DNA from: Desulfovibrio sp. MES5
GTDB taxonomy: Bacteria; Desulfobacterota; Desulfovibrionia; Desulfovibrionales; Desulfovibrionaceae
Reading direction: 5' to 3'
NCBI RefSeq assembly: GCF_002237645.1
Contig: NZ_MJUZ01000017.1
Location: 1-64,000, forward strand
Length of the DNA stretch: 64,000 nucleotides
Below, one piece after another: positions 24,382-33,474 of this stretch. Position 1 is the stretch's first letter; each line of letters opens with the position of its first letter. The notes under the pieces were generated by a model. It did no database searches. It was not told where the DNA came from and saw only the letters and a program-made list of their open reading frames with translations. The position numbers and the translations under genes are program-made.

Positions 24382-25368
24382 ATGAACCCTCTCTGCCATT
24401 TGCTTGCGCTGAGCGCCTATGTGCCGGACGCGGTCCTGACCAACGAGGACCTCGCCAAGGTGGTCGACACCAACGAAGAATGGATTGTCACCCGCACCGG
24501 CATAAAGCAGCGACACAAGCTGGCTGATGACGAGAACACTTCCGACCTGGGCCTCAAGGCCGCCCGCAAGGCCCTGGCCGAAGCGGACATGGAAGCCTCT
24601 GAACTCACCCACGTTATCGCGGCCACCTGCACGCCTGACGTGCTTTCGCCTTCCGTGGCCTGCATCATAGCGGGGCAGCTCGGCACAGGGCCTGTCATGG
24701 CCTTTGATTTCGGCGCTGCCTGCTCCGGTTTTATCTATGGGCTTTCGATCTGCCGCTCGCTTCTGGCCCAGCAGCCCGACGCCAAAATTCTTTTTGTCTG
24801 CACTGAGGCCCTGACCCGTCGCGTGAACTGGGCCGACAGAAGCACCTGCGTGCTTTTCGGCGATGCGGCCACGGCTTGCATTGTTACCGGCTCGTCGGGC
24901 AATGTCATGGCCGGGCTTGAGGACGTCATCTGCCAGAGCGACGGCACGCAGCGCGACCTCATTGTGGTGGGCGGCGGAACCAGCAGCCGCTACGCCAAGG
25001 GCGACCCCGTCGACGACGACTTTTTCATCACCATGCAAGGCCGCGAGACCTACAAGCATGCCGTGCGCAACATGGTGCATATCTGCGAAGACGTGCTGGC
25101 CCGCAACGGCCTTACCGCCAACGATGTGAGCCTGCTTGTGCCCCATCAGGCCAACATGCGCATCATTGAAGCTGTGGGCAGCCGTCTGGACATGACCGGC
25201 GACCGCGTCTTTGTCAATGTTGACAAGTACGGCAACACGTCCTCGGCCTCCATTCCCCTGGCCATTACGGAAGCCCGCGCCGCCGGGCGCATCAAGACCG
25301 GCGACCGTCTGCTTGTCACCGCCTTTGGCGCGGGTTTGACCTGGGGCGCGGCCCTGCTGCGTTTTTAA
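24382..25368 (+). CDS. fabH: 3-oxoacyl-ACP synthase III (FabH)
   Basis: 328 residues. It condenses acetyl-CoA with malonyl-ACP to start fatty-acid synthesis. The catalytic triad is visible: Cys in DFGAACSGFIYG, His in VPHQANMRI and Asn in KYGNTSSASIP. The N-terminal WIVTRTGIKQR is typical. The ATG at 24382 gives the normal FabH N-terminus, although its Shine-Dalgarno site is weak. Confidence 0.96.
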   Translation: MNPLCHLLALSAYVPDAVLTNEDLAKVVDTNEEWIVTRTGIKQRHKLADDENTSDLGLKAARKALAEADMEASELTHVIAATCTPDVLSPSVACIIAGQLGTGPVMAFDFGAACSGFIYGLSICRSLLAQQPDAKILFVCTEALTRRVNWADRSTCVLFGDAATACIVTGSSGNVMAGLEDVICQSDGTQRDLIVVGGGTSSRYAKGDPVDDDFFITMQGRETYKHAVRNMVHICEDVLARNGLTANDVSLLVPHQANMRIIEAVGSRLDMTGDRVFVNVDKYGNTSSASIPLAITEARAAGRIKTGDRLLVTAFGAGLTWGAALLRF

Positions 25369-25586
25369 TCTTTTCCGGGCTATCCGCGCTCAGGCCGCCA
25401 ACCTGTAACCACTTTGCCGCGCGGATTTTACACTGACGTCGCAGGGCGGAGTCAAGCTTCATCAAACGACGCCGTGCGGGCCAGAGCGCAGCCCGTCGCA
25501 CAAGTTCTTTTTTTCTTGTCCGGCGGCATTGAAATGAACGCATGGTCACGCTATAAACAGCACTCTCAAGCAAAGGCAGAACGAGC

Positions 25587-26348
25587 ATGAGTACAGAGCA
25601 TTCCGCACCCACCGCTACGCCCACCGCCATTGTGACGGGCGGCTCGCGCGGCATCGGGCGGGCCATTGCCCAAACCCTTGCCCGCGACGGTTTTCAGGTT
25701 TTTCTTACCTATGTGAGCCGCCCCGCTGAAGCGGAACAGGTGGCAGCCGAAATCAGGGCAATGGGCGGTCATGCCAGGGCTTTTGCCCTGAATGTCAGCG
25801 ACAGTGCCGCTGTTTCTGATTTTTTTGCCAATGAAATCAAAGACAAAGTCAACCTTGCCGTATTGGTCAACAATGCGGGCATCACCAAGGACGGCTTTCT
25901 TATTCGCATGAAAGACGAAGACTTTGATCAGGTCATCAACGTCAATCTGCGCGGCGCTTTCATCTGCACCCGCGAAGCCGCCAAAATCATGAGCAAAGCG
26001 CGCAAGGGCCGCATTGTAAATATTTCTTCGGTGGTGGGTCAGACAGGCAACGCCGGCCAGGCCAATTACGCCTCGGCCAAAGCCGCCCTGTTGGGCCTTA
26101 CCAAGTCCTGCGCCAAAGAACTGGCCACCCGGCAGATCACGGTTAACGCCGTAGCGCCCGGGTTTATCGAAACGGACATGACCGCCGCCCTCAGCGACGA
26201 AGTGCGCAAAAGCTATGAAGAATCCATTCCTCTCAAGCGCATGGGCACTGCTCAGGATGTGGCCGAAACCGTCGCCTTTCTCGCGTCGGACAAAGCTGCC
26301 TATATCACCGGGCAGGTGCTCGGGGTGAATGGGGGCATGCACTGTTAG
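25587..26348 (+). CDS. fabG: 3-oxoacyl-ACP reductase (FabG)
   Basis: 253 residues, a short-chain dehydrogenase that reduces 3-oxoacyl-ACP with NADPH. The cofactor motif is TGGSRGIGRA, followed by NNAGITKDG, the catalytic Ser in NISSVVGQTGN and YASAK, and the C-terminal ITGQVLGVNGGM typical of FabG. A 218-bp gap, in which I see no gene, separates it from fabH; no fabD is present in this cluster. Confidence 0.95.
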   Translation: MSTEHSAPTATPTAIVTGGSRGIGRAIAQTLARDGFQVFLTYVSRPAEAEQVAAEIRAMGGHARAFALNVSDSAAVSDFFANEIKDKVNLAVLVNNAGITKDGFLIRMKDEDFDQVINVNLRGAFICTREAAKIMSKARKGRIVNISSVVGQTGNAGQANYASAKAALLGLTKSCAKELATRQITVNAVAPGFIETDMTAALSDEVRKSYEESIPLKRMGTAQDVAETVAFLASDKAAYITGQVLGVNGGMHC

Positions 26349-26425
26349 GCGGAAAGTCCGAAGACGCTCCCGGCGCACCCCTGGGCCGGGTTTGGAAGTG
26401 ATCATTAAATTACCTGGAGGATACC

Positions 26426-26659
26426 ATGTCTGATGTCGCTGAAAAAGTTAAAAAAATTATTGTTGACCAACTTGGCGTGAGCGCTGATGAAGTGAAGCCC
26501 GAAGCCAGCTTTGTGGAAGACCTCGGCGCTGACTCCCTTGACCTGACCGAACTGATCATGGCCATGGAAGAAGAATTTGAAGTCGAAATCGCTGATGACG
26601 ATGCTCAGAAACTTCTGAAGGTTCAGGACGCCATTTCCTATATTGAAGAAAAGAAATAG
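26426..26659 (+). CDS. acpP: Acyl carrier protein
   Basis: 77 residues, strongly acidic. The phosphopantetheine attachment site is Ser37 in [26 protein letters not shown] precedes the ATG. It lies between fabG and fabF, the standard order. Confidence 0.98.
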   Translation: MSDVAEKVKKIIVDQLGVSADEVKPEASFVEDLGADSLDLTELIMAMEEEFEVEIADDDAQKLLKVQDAISYIEEKK

Positions 26660-26731
26660 CCAGAGTTTGATCGCCAGATCTGCTGCGTGTGAGGGGGCCT
26701 GCAAACCCCCTCCCGCATCAAAGGAGCATGC

Positions 26732-27982
26732 ATGACCCGTCCCCGCGTAGTAATCACTGGTGTTGGCGGCGTTACGCCCCTCGCCAACGATATTGAGAGC
26801 ACATGGAAAAAACTGCTCGCAGGCGAGTCGGGCATTGCGCCCATCACGCTTTTTGACGCCTCGGCCTATGATTCCCGAATCGCGGGTGAGGTGAAAAATT
26901 TTGCGCCCGAAGAGTTCATGCCCGCCAAGCAGGTGCGCCGCATGGACCGTTTCACCCAGTTTGCCGTGGCTTCTGCCCAGATGCTGCTCAAGGACGCGGG
27001 CTATGAAGTGACGGACGCCAATGCCTACGACACCGCCGTAATACTCGGCATCGGCCTTGGCGGCCTGCACACCATTGAGACCTACCATGCCAAGCTGCTG
27101 GAGTCTGGCCCCAACAAAATTTCGCCCTTCATGATTCCCATGCTTATTTCCAACATGGGGCCTGGGCAGATATCCATCTTCACAGGGGCCAAGGGCCCCA
27201 ACATCGTCACGACCACGGCCTGCGCCTCGGCCATTCACGCCATGGGCACCGCCTTCAGCGAGCTTTTGCTCGGCAGGGTCACGGCCGTTATCACCGGCGG
27301 CGTCGAAGCCACGGTCACGCCCCTTGGCGTGGCGGGCTTTACAGCCCTCAAGGCGCTTTCAACGCAGCACAATGATGACCCCACCAAGGCTTCGCGGCCC
27401 TTTGACGCCAACCGTGACGGTTTTGTCATTGGCGAAGGCGCGGGACTGCTGCTGCTTGAAACGCTGGAATCGGCCCAGGCGCGCGGCGCGAAAATTTACG
27501 CTGAAATGGTGGGATACGGCGCTTCCGGCGACGCCTACCATATGACCGCCCCCTGTGAAAACGGCGAAGGCATGGCGCGCGCCATGCAGAACGCCCTGCG
27601 CGAGGCGGCCCTTGATCCTTCGGCCATCGGGCACATCAATGCCCACGCCACGTCCACAATGCTCAATGACAGCATTGAAACCAAGGCCATCAAGCTGGTG
27701 TTTGGCGACCACGCCAAAAAGATCAAGATATCGGCCACAAAATCCATGACGGGGCATCTGCTTGGCGCTGCCGGCGGCATCGAATCCGTGTTTACGGCTT
27801 TGGCGCTGCATGACGAAATGCTGCCCGGCACCATCAACCTCGACACCCCCGACCCGGCCTGCGACCTTGACTACATGGCCGACGGATCAAAGCATATCGC
27901 CTGTGAGTATGCCATGTGCAACTCCTTTGGCTTTGGCGGCACCAATGCCAGCCTGATTTTGAAGAAATGGGATAATAAATAG
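26732..27982 (+). CDS. fabF: 3-oxoacyl-ACP synthase II (FabF)
   Basis: 416 residues. The elongating condensing enzyme has its active Cys in TTACASAIHAMG, the two His residues in INAHATSTMLND and KSMTGHLLGAAGG, and the C-terminal NSFGFGGTNASLIL. AAGGAG precedes the ATG. It is the last fatty-acid gene of the operon. Confidence 0.97.
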   Translation: MTRPRVVITGVGGVTPLANDIESTWKKLLAGESGIAPITLFDASAYDSRIAGEVKNFAPEEFMPAKQVRRMDRFTQFAVASAQMLLKDAGYEVTDANAYDTAVILGIGLGGLHTIETYHAKLLESGPNKISPFMIPMLISNMGPGQISIFTGAKGPNIVTTTACASAIHAMGTAFSELLLGRVTAVITGGVEATVTPLGVAGFTALKALSTQHNDDPTKASRPFDANRDGFVIGEGAGLLLLETLESAQARGAKIYAEMVGYGASGDAYHMTAPCENGEGMARAMQNALREAALDPSAIGHINAHATSTMLNDSIETKAIKLVFGDHAKKIKISATKSMTGHLLGAAGGIESVFTALALHDEMLPGTINLDTPDPACDLDYMADGSKHIACEYAMCNSFGFGGTNASLILKKWDNK

Positions 27983-28074
27983 TCCCTCAGCACCCTGCCA
28001 TAACCAGCAGGAACGCCCGGAAAACGTGCTGACCAGATCCGTTCCCTCCGCGCCGGGTCCAGCCTATTCACAAC

Positions 28075-28099
28075 ACTGCCCGCCACTGTGGCGGGCAGT
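28075..28099. promoter_or_regulatory. Perfect hairpin directly before glyA
   Basis: An 11-bp perfect stem (ACTGCCCGCCA with TGGCGGGCAGT) and a 3-base loop, ending 24 bp before the glyA ATG and about 9 bp before its GAGG ribosome site. Without a U-tract it is either a weak terminator for the fab operon or a leader structure of glyA. Confidence 0.55.
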
Positions 28100-28122
28100 A
28101 TATTTCACTGAGGACCAAGTTC

Positions 28123-29361
28123 ATGGATGAAATTCTCCTTCAGGACCCGGAAATCGCACGGGCCATCGCTCTGGAATCGCAAAGGCAGATGGGTAAGCTT
28201 GAGCTTATCGCTTCGGAAAACATCGTTTCCACTGCCGTAAGGCAGGCTCAGGGCAGCATACTCACCAACAAGTATGCTGAAGGCTATCCCGGCAAACGCT
28301 ATTACGGCGGTTGCGAATATGTGGATATGATCGAAACTCTTGCCCAGGAACGCGCCAAGCTGCTTTTTGACGCCCAGTACGTCAACGTGCAGCCCCACTC
28401 CGGCTCCCAGGCCAACATGGCCGCCTATCTGGCCTTCCTCAAGCCTGGCGACACCATTCTTGGCATGGATCTTTCTCACGGCGGGCATCTCACCCATGGC
28501 AGCCCGGTGAACTTTTCCGGCCGTCTCTTCAACATCGTGTCCTACGGCGTGCAGCGTGAAACCGGCCGCATTGATTATGACGCAGTGGCGGCCAAAGCGC
28601 GTGAACACAAGCCCAAGGTCATCGTGGCCGGCGCCAGCGCCTACCCCCGCGCCATTGACTTTGCCCGCTTCCGGGCCATTGCCGATGAAGTTGACGCCAA
28701 ACTGGTGGTCGACATGGCGCATATCGCCGGTCTCGTGGCCGCTGGCCTGCATCAGAGCCCCGTGCCCTACGCCCACGTCACCACAACGACCACGCACAAA
28801 ACTCTGCGCGGCCCCCGTGGCGGCATGATCCTGTCCACCGAAGACTTGGCCAAAACGCTGAACAGCCAGATTTTCCCCGGTATTCAGGGCGGCCCCCTGA
28901 TGCACGTGGTGGCCGCCAAGGCCGTGGCTTTGGGCGAAGCGCTGCACCCCTCTTTCAAGGCATATCAGAAGCAGGTGATGGACAATGCCGCCACCCTGGC
29001 GGCATGCCTGACCGAGGCCGGCTACGACCTCGTCTCTGGCGGCACCGACAACCACCTCATGCTGGTGGACCTGACCAACAAGGACATCACCGGCAAGGAC
29101 GCTGAAATAGCGCTGGATACCGCGGGCATCACGGTCAACAAGAACACTGTTCCCTTTGAGACGCGCTCTCCCTTTGTGACGTCGGGCGTGCGCCTGGGCA
29201 CTGCGGCCCTCACCACGCGCGGCATGAAGCAGGATCACATGCGCACCGTGGGCCAGTTCATTGTAACGGCCATTGAAAACCGCAATGACACTGCTGCCCT
29301 TGAAAAGATCCGCAAGGAAGTTGAAGAATTCGCCCTTCAGTTCCCCCTGTTTGCCCATTAG
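28123..29361 (+). CDS. glyA: Serine hydroxymethyltransferase
   Basis: 412 residues. A pyridoxal-phosphate enzyme that interconverts serine and glycine with tetrahydrofolate. The PLP lysine lies in [36 protein letters not shown] and [11 protein letters not shown] are typical. The stop codon is the first triplet of a dispersed repeat of family 2. Confidence 0.97.
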   Translation: MDEILLQDPEIARAIALESQRQMGKLELIASENIVSTAVRQAQGSILTNKYAEGYPGKRYYGGCEYVDMIETLAQERAKLLFDAQYVNVQPHSGSQANMAAYLAFLKPGDTILGMDLSHGGHLTHGSPVNFSGRLFNIVSYGVQRETGRIDYDAVAAKAREHKPKVIVAGASAYPRAIDFARFRAIADEVDAKLVVDMAHIAGLVAAGLHQSPVPYAHVTTTTTHKTLRGPRGGMILSTEDLAKTLNSQIFPGIQGGPLMHVVAAKAVALGEALHPSFKAYQKQVMDNAATLAACLTEAGYDLVSGGTDNHLMLVDLTNKDITGKDAEIALDTAGITVNKNTVPFETRSPFVTSGVRLGTAALTTRGMKQDHMRTVGQFIVTAIENRNDTAALEKIRKEVEEFALQFPLFAH

Positions 29362-29682
29362 AGCATTGAAATGTTGAAATAAGTTGCATGCTCTACTGCT
29401 GTACGAAAGTGCAGCGCGCCGCACTGTGACGTGGTCCCGCCGGAAATCGCATTCTCCGGCTGAATGCCAAACAGAGCTGTGCAGTATTTCAAAGGCACTC
29501 TGGTCAAGAGCTATTTCAGGCTGAAATTGCTCAGGCGGGCGCGCTGGCAGCACCCGCTGGAAAGGCGCAGGCACGGTTTATCAGCGCAGTTTATTAGCGC
29601 GATTTATCAGCGCGGTTACGTGGCGAAGCGACGTCTTCAAGCTTTGAGGATGCATATTCGCAACGGTAATGGGCTCTAACGA
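29359..29682 (+). repeat. Dispersed intergenic repeat, family 2 (long copy)
   Basis: It starts TAGAGCATTGAAAT, overlapping the glyA stop, and ends GGGCTCTAA, so its ends are inverted (TAGAGC / GCTCTA). The first 37 bp form a hairpin. An inner block, GCCGGAAATCGCATTCTCCG followed by GCTGAATG, matches the copy at 47801-48000. The last 70 bp match the end of 36352-36523. No gene is seen in this stretch. Confidence 0.65.
29574..29612 (+). repeat. Three 13-bp imperfect tandem repeats
   Basis: CGGTTTATCAGCG, CAGTTTATTAGCG and CGATTTATCAGCG stand head to tail, followed by the related CGGTTACGTGGCG. Single copies of the unit occur near 20264, 29888 and 42095. They lie within the family 2 repeat. Confidence 0.75.
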
Positions 29683-29703
29683 CTGACGTTTATTACGGCT
29701 TTC

Positions 29704-29736
29704 GGCGGCCCGAAGGCTCATTACCTTCGGGCCGCC
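29704..29736. terminator. Strong hairpin terminator in glyA-deaminase gap
   Basis: A perfect 13-bp GC-rich stem (GGCGGCCCGAAGG with CCTTCGGGCCGCC) and a 7-base loop, followed by CTTGCT. Probably ends the glyA transcript after the repeat. Confidence 0.6.
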
Positions 29737-30088
29737 CTTGCTAGGCACTGTCATTGTGCCCAAGGCAAGGTCGGATTGCGCCTCGCATGCGGGTTGCCAG
29801 TCCTTCAGGGCAGACAGGCGACTTCGCTTTGTTATTGCCCTGGCGGATGCGTGAGATGGCCCCGCTGCGAACCGGCGAAAGGCCAAGCGCGGTTTATCCG
29901 CGCGGTTACGCGCAGAAACGAACGCGCCGCTGCCCTTGAGAGCGGATAGCCTCAAAGGCCATCAGCCTCAGATCGGGCCGTGCGCCCTTGCGCGTGCACC
30001 GTGTTTTTTCGCCTTCAAGGCCCCGGCTCCCCGGCTTGGCTTTTGTGCCGCCACTATGTACACTGTGTGAAATTTTAACGGGTGTCTT
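29737..30088. other. Non-coding stretch before the deaminase gene
   Basis: No credible gene. It includes GCGCGGTTTATCCGCGCGGTTACGC-like sequence near 29885, a partial relative of the family 2 repeat, and presumably the promoter of the riboflavin operon. No FMN riboswitch signature was recognised. Confidence 0.5.
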
Positions 30089-30565
30089 ATGCAACGACTG
30101 CCTTGGCCTGAATATTTCATGAACATCACCTACCTTGTGAGCGGGCGCTCCACGTGCACGCGCCGCAAGGTTGGCGCTGTGGCCGTGAAGGACAAGCGCA
30201 TTCTCGCCACTGGGTATAACGGCGCTCCAGCTGGAGTTCCGCACTGTCTTGACGTCGGCTGCCTGCGTGAGCAGATGGGCATTCCCTCGGGCCAGCGGCA
30301 TGAAATCTGCCGGGGCCTGCATGCGGAACAAAATGTCATTATTCAGGCCGCTGTGCACGGCATCAATATCAGCGGCGCTGAATTGTACTGCACAACCCAT
30401 CCGTGCGTTCAGTGCAGCAAGATGCTTATCAACTGCGGCATACGGCATATTTATTATGCGGAATACTACCCTGACGAACTCGCCACCACCATGCTTGATG
30501 AAGCGGGGGTGCATGTGGAAAGACTGAACTTCATTCCACCCGTCATCAGCCCCCAGCCGGAGTAG
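30089..30565 (+). CDS. dCMP deaminase-like cytidine/deoxycytidylate deaminase
   Basis: 158 residues. The zinc site is HAEQNVI (His and catalytic Glu) plus PCVQCSKM, the pattern of deoxycytidylate deaminases (ComEB type), preceded by the substrate-binding GYNGAPAG. It would convert dCMP to dUMP for dTTP supply. It lies 5 bp upstream of ribD, itself a deaminase, and is probably in the same operon; a role in riboflavin synthesis is not implied. Confidence 0.9.
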   Translation: MQRLPWPEYFMNITYLVSGRSTCTRRKVGAVAVKDKRILATGYNGAPAGVPHCLDVGCLREQMGIPSGQRHEICRGLHAEQNVIIQAAVHGINISGAELYCTTHPCVQCSKMLINCGIRHIYYAEYYPDELATTMLDEAGVHVERLNFIPPVISPQPE

Positions 30566-30570
30566 ACCAC

Positions 30571-31728
30571 ATGTCTGAACTGGATTACGCCCCCTTCATG
30601 CGTGAAGCCATCGCCCTGGCGCGGAAGGGCCGCTGGAAAACCTGCCCGAACCCTATGGTGGGCGCGGTGCTTGTGCGCGACGGCCATGTTGTGGCCAGGG
30701 GGTGGCACCATGCCGCAGGGCTTGACCATGCCGAGGTGGACTGCCTGAAAGACGCTGCCGCCAGGGGAGTGGACCCGTCCCAGTGCACCCTTGTTGTGAC
30801 GCTCGAACCCTGCTGCCATCAGGGCAAGACGCCGCCCTGCACCGATGCTGTTCGTCAGGCCGGGATCAAGAAAATCGTGGTGGGTCTTTCTGACCCCAAC
30901 CCTGAAGCCTGCGGCGGCGCATGCCAGCTGCGCGAAAGTGGTCTGGAAGTTATTGAGGGCGTGTGCGCTGAAGCCTGCCGCGACCTTGTAGCCGACTTTC
31001 TGGTCTGGCAGCAGAAGCAGCGCCCCTATGTCATTCTGAAGATGGCGGCCACTCTTGATGGCCGCATTGCCACACGCCGGGGCGAATCCCAGTGGATCAG
31101 TTCTGAAGAATCACGGCAGGAAGTGCAGCAACTGCGGGCTGGCATCGGCCATTGCGGCGGCGCAGTGCTTGTGGGCGGCGGCACCTTTCGCGCGGATAAC
31201 CCGCGCCTTACCGTGCGCCCCCTCAGCGACGACGAACCCGACTGCCGTCAGCCTCTGGCCTGCGTGCTCACGTCGCGCCTGCCGCAGCCCGATGCGGATT
31301 TTTATCTGCTGAAAGAACGCCCGGAGCAGACCGTGTTTCTGGCTTCGCCCGCTGCCGCCGCTTCAACCACGGCCAAAGCCCTGCGCGACATCGGCGTGCG
31401 TGTGCTTTCCCTTGGCCCGGCGCTGCGCGGCGGCCCCGATCTGACTCATATGCTCAAGGCCCTGCGGGAAGAGCTGCACTGCCCCTACCTTTTGTGCGAA
31501 GGGGGCGGACACCTGGCGCTCAGCCTTCTGGAAGCCGGGGTTGTTGACGAATTTCGCCTGCACATGGCGCCCATGATTTTAGGTGATGAAGACGCGCACC
31601 CGCTTTTTTCCGGCCGGGCGCCCTTAAGCCTGGACGAGGCGCTGCGCATGCGCGTTATGGGAACCCATACCAGCGGCGGCGACATCCATATAGAACTGCG
31701 CCCCCTGTACACTGCGGAAACAAAGTAG
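30571..31728 (+). CDS. ribD: Bifunctional riboflavin deaminase/reductase RibD
   Basis: 385 residues. The N-terminal deaminase domain has HAEVDCL and PCCHQGKTPPC zinc motifs; the C-terminal reductase domain includes MAATLDGRIATRRGESQWIS and LCEGGGHLALSLLEAG. It carries out the second and third steps of riboflavin synthesis from GTP. A GGAG lies before the ATG within the short intergenic gap. Confidence 0.95.
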   Translation: MSELDYAPFMREAIALARKGRWKTCPNPMVGAVLVRDGHVVARGWHHAAGLDHAEVDCLKDAAARGVDPSQCTLVVTLEPCCHQGKTPPCTDAVRQAGIKKIVVGLSDPNPEACGGACQLRESGLEVIEGVCAEACRDLVADFLVWQQKQRPYVILKMAATLDGRIATRRGESQWISSEESRQEVQQLRAGIGHCGGAVLVGGGTFRADNPRLTVRPLSDDEPDCRQPLACVLTSRLPQPDADFYLLKERPEQTVFLASPAAAASTTAKALRDIGVRVLSLGPALRGGPDLTHMLKALREELHCPYLLCEGGGHLALSLLEAGVVDEFRLHMAPMILGDEDAHPLFSGRAPLSLDEALRMRVMGTHTSGGDIHIELRPLYTAETK

Positions 31729-31734
31729 GACCAC

Positions 31735-32406
31735 ATGTTTACAGGCATTATCCAGGGGCAGGGCGAGGTGCGCTCGTTGCGCAGAAGCGGCAACGAGTGC
31801 CGCATTTGTCTGCGCCCTCTTTTTACCCTGCCTGATATTGTCGATGGCGAGTCCATTGCCGTCAACGGAGCCTGCCTTTCTGTGGAAGAACACGGGGCAG
31901 ACGCCTTTACGGCCTACGCTTCCGGCGAGACGCTTTCGCGCACCACCCTGGGGGGCCTGCAAACGGGGCATCTCGTCAACCTTGAACGGGCCCTGGCCCT
32001 GGGCGACCGCCTGGGCGGTCACCTTGTGAGCGGCCATGTGGATTGCATCGCCACTGTGCGCGAAGTGCGTCAGGCGGGTCAGTCCCTGCGCTGCCGCATT
32101 GCCTTTCCCGCCGAATTTGGCGTCGAAGTTATTCCCAAGGGCTCGGTGACCCTTGACGGCATCAGCCTTACAGTCAATGATTGCGGCCCGGATTTTCTTG
32201 AGGTCAACATCATACCCGACACCCAGAAGCGCACCACCATGCTGCACTGGCGTCCGGGTGTGACCGTCAATATGGAAACAGACCTCATCGGCAAGTACGT
32301 GCGCAACCTGTTGCGTCCGTGGACTGCCGCCGCCAGCGGCGATACCGCCGCGCCCAAAGCCTCCGGGCTGAACATGGATTTTCTGCTGCGTCAGGGTTTT
32401 TTGTAG
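31735..32406 (+). CDS. ribE: Riboflavin synthase alpha chain
   Basis: 223 residues. The N-terminus MFTGIIQGQGEV and two repeated lumazine-binding halves (GESIAVNGACLSV and GSVTLDGISLTVND) are diagnostic. It dismutates two lumazine molecules to riboflavin. It starts 6 bp after ribD. Confidence 0.96.
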   Translation: MFTGIIQGQGEVRSLRRSGNECRICLRPLFTLPDIVDGESIAVNGACLSVEEHGADAFTAYASGETLSRTTLGGLQTGHLVNLERALALGDRLGGHLVSGHVDCIATVREVRQAGQSLRCRIAFPAEFGVEVIPKGSVTLDGISLTVNDCGPDFLEVNIIPDTQKRTTMLHWRPGVTVNMETDLIGKYVRNLLRPWTAAASGDTAAPKASGLNMDFLLRQGFL

Positions 32407-32492
32407 GCATGACCTGGGGTCGTGCCCTCTGTCGTTTTTGCAATCGTATCACTATAGAATGAACAGCGCACACCATGCGCCGAGGAGTTGCC

Positions 32493-32963
32493 ATGAGCAC
32501 TATGACAACCATTGCGGGCCAGTTGGACGCCAAGGGCCTTAAAGTGGCCATTGTGGCCACCCGCTTCAACGACTTCATTGTGGACCGCCTGGTGGGCGGC
32601 GCTCTCGACTATCTGGAGCGCCACGGCCTTGCCACTGAAAACATCACGCTTGTACGTATCCCCGGCGCTTTCGAGATGCCCCTGGTTTGCAAGAAGCTCG
32701 CTGCCTCCGGCAAATACGACGGCATTCTCGCCCTTGGCGCCGTCATCCGTGGCGGCACTCCGCATTTTGAGTATGTCTGCGCCGAAGCCACCAAGGGCAT
32801 TGCCCACTGCATGCTGGATCACGGCACGCCCATCGGTTTTGGGCTGCTCACCTGCGACAATATCGAGCAGGCCATTGAGCGTGCCGGTTCCAAGGCTGGC
32901 AACAAGGGCGTGGAAGCTGCCGCCGCCATGCTGGAAACCATCCGCGTCATGGAGCAGTTGTAA
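32493..32963 (+). CDS. ribH: 6,7-dimethyl-8-ribityllumazine synthase
   Basis: 156 residues, the usual size. Motifs: [14 protein letters not shown], the substrate loop [23 protein letters not shown] with the catalytic His, and [14 protein letters not shown] precedes the ATG at 32493. A gap of 86 bp separates it from ribE; a ribBA gene, often found at this position, is absent. Confidence 0.96.
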   Translation: MSTMTTIAGQLDAKGLKVAIVATRFNDFIVDRLVGGALDYLERHGLATENITLVRIPGAFEMPLVCKKLAASGKYDGILALGAVIRGGTPHFEYVCAEATKGIAHCMLDHGTPIGFGLLTCDNIEQAIERAGSKAGNKGVEAAAAMLETIRVMEQL

Positions 32964-32966
32964 CCC

Positions 32967-33461
32967 ATGGCCAAGGCCAAAAATGCAACACGGCGCGGCG
33001 AACGCGAAATGGCTTTTCAGGTTTTGTACGGCCTTTCCTTCACGCCGGCCCGTACTCTTGAAGAGCTGCGCCGCAGTTTCCGCACCTCGCCGGACAATCT
33101 TGCGCGCAGTGAAGAAAGCGGCGTTCCCGTTGATGCCAGCGGTTTTTCCTGGGAACTGGTGCAGGGGGTTTGGAGCAACAGCGCAGCCCTCGACGATGCC
33201 ATCACCCGCTTTTCGCACAATTGGCGCGTGGACCGCATGGGCCGGGTGGAGCTGACACTGCTGCGTCTGGCCGTGTATGAGCTTTTGTTCCGCAACGACG
33301 TGCCGCCGAAGGTCTCCATCAACGAGGCCCTGGAACTAAGCCGCCAGTTCGGCGAAGGCAATGCCAAGAATTTTATCAACGGCATTCTCGACGCCGTCGC
33401 CAAGGCCCTTGAAGCAGGCGAACTGCAAAGGCTCGCCCCGTCCGCCAATCCCTCCATCTGA
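32967..33461 (+). CDS. nusB: Transcription antitermination protein NusB
   Basis: 164 residues, all-helical. The N-terminal RRGEREMAFQVLYGL and the C-terminal RVELTLLRLAVYELLFRNDV with NEALELSRQFGEGNAKNFI are typical. It binds boxA RNA with S10 during rRNA transcription. It starts 3 bp after ribH, a widespread arrangement. Confidence 0.95.
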   Translation: MAKAKNATRRGEREMAFQVLYGLSFTPARTLEELRRSFRTSPDNLARSEESGVPVDASGFSWELVQGVWSNSAALDDAITRFSHNWRVDRMGRVELTLLRLAVYELLFRNDVPPKVSINEALELSRQFGEGNAKNFINGILDAVAKALEAGELQRLAPSANPSI

Positions 33462-33474
33462 ACCGGTATGCCCC

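Noticed and set aside
28105..29574. 489-codon open frame antisense to glyA
   Set aside because: It mirrors the codon structure of glyA, a certain gene; long antisense frames are common in GC-rich DNA.
29574..29612. Possible CRISPR array
   Set aside because: The units are 13 bp with no unique spacers between them, so it is a simple tandem repeat.
29737..30088. FMN riboswitch ahead of the riboflavin genes
   Set aside because: The conserved RFN boxes were not found in the region.
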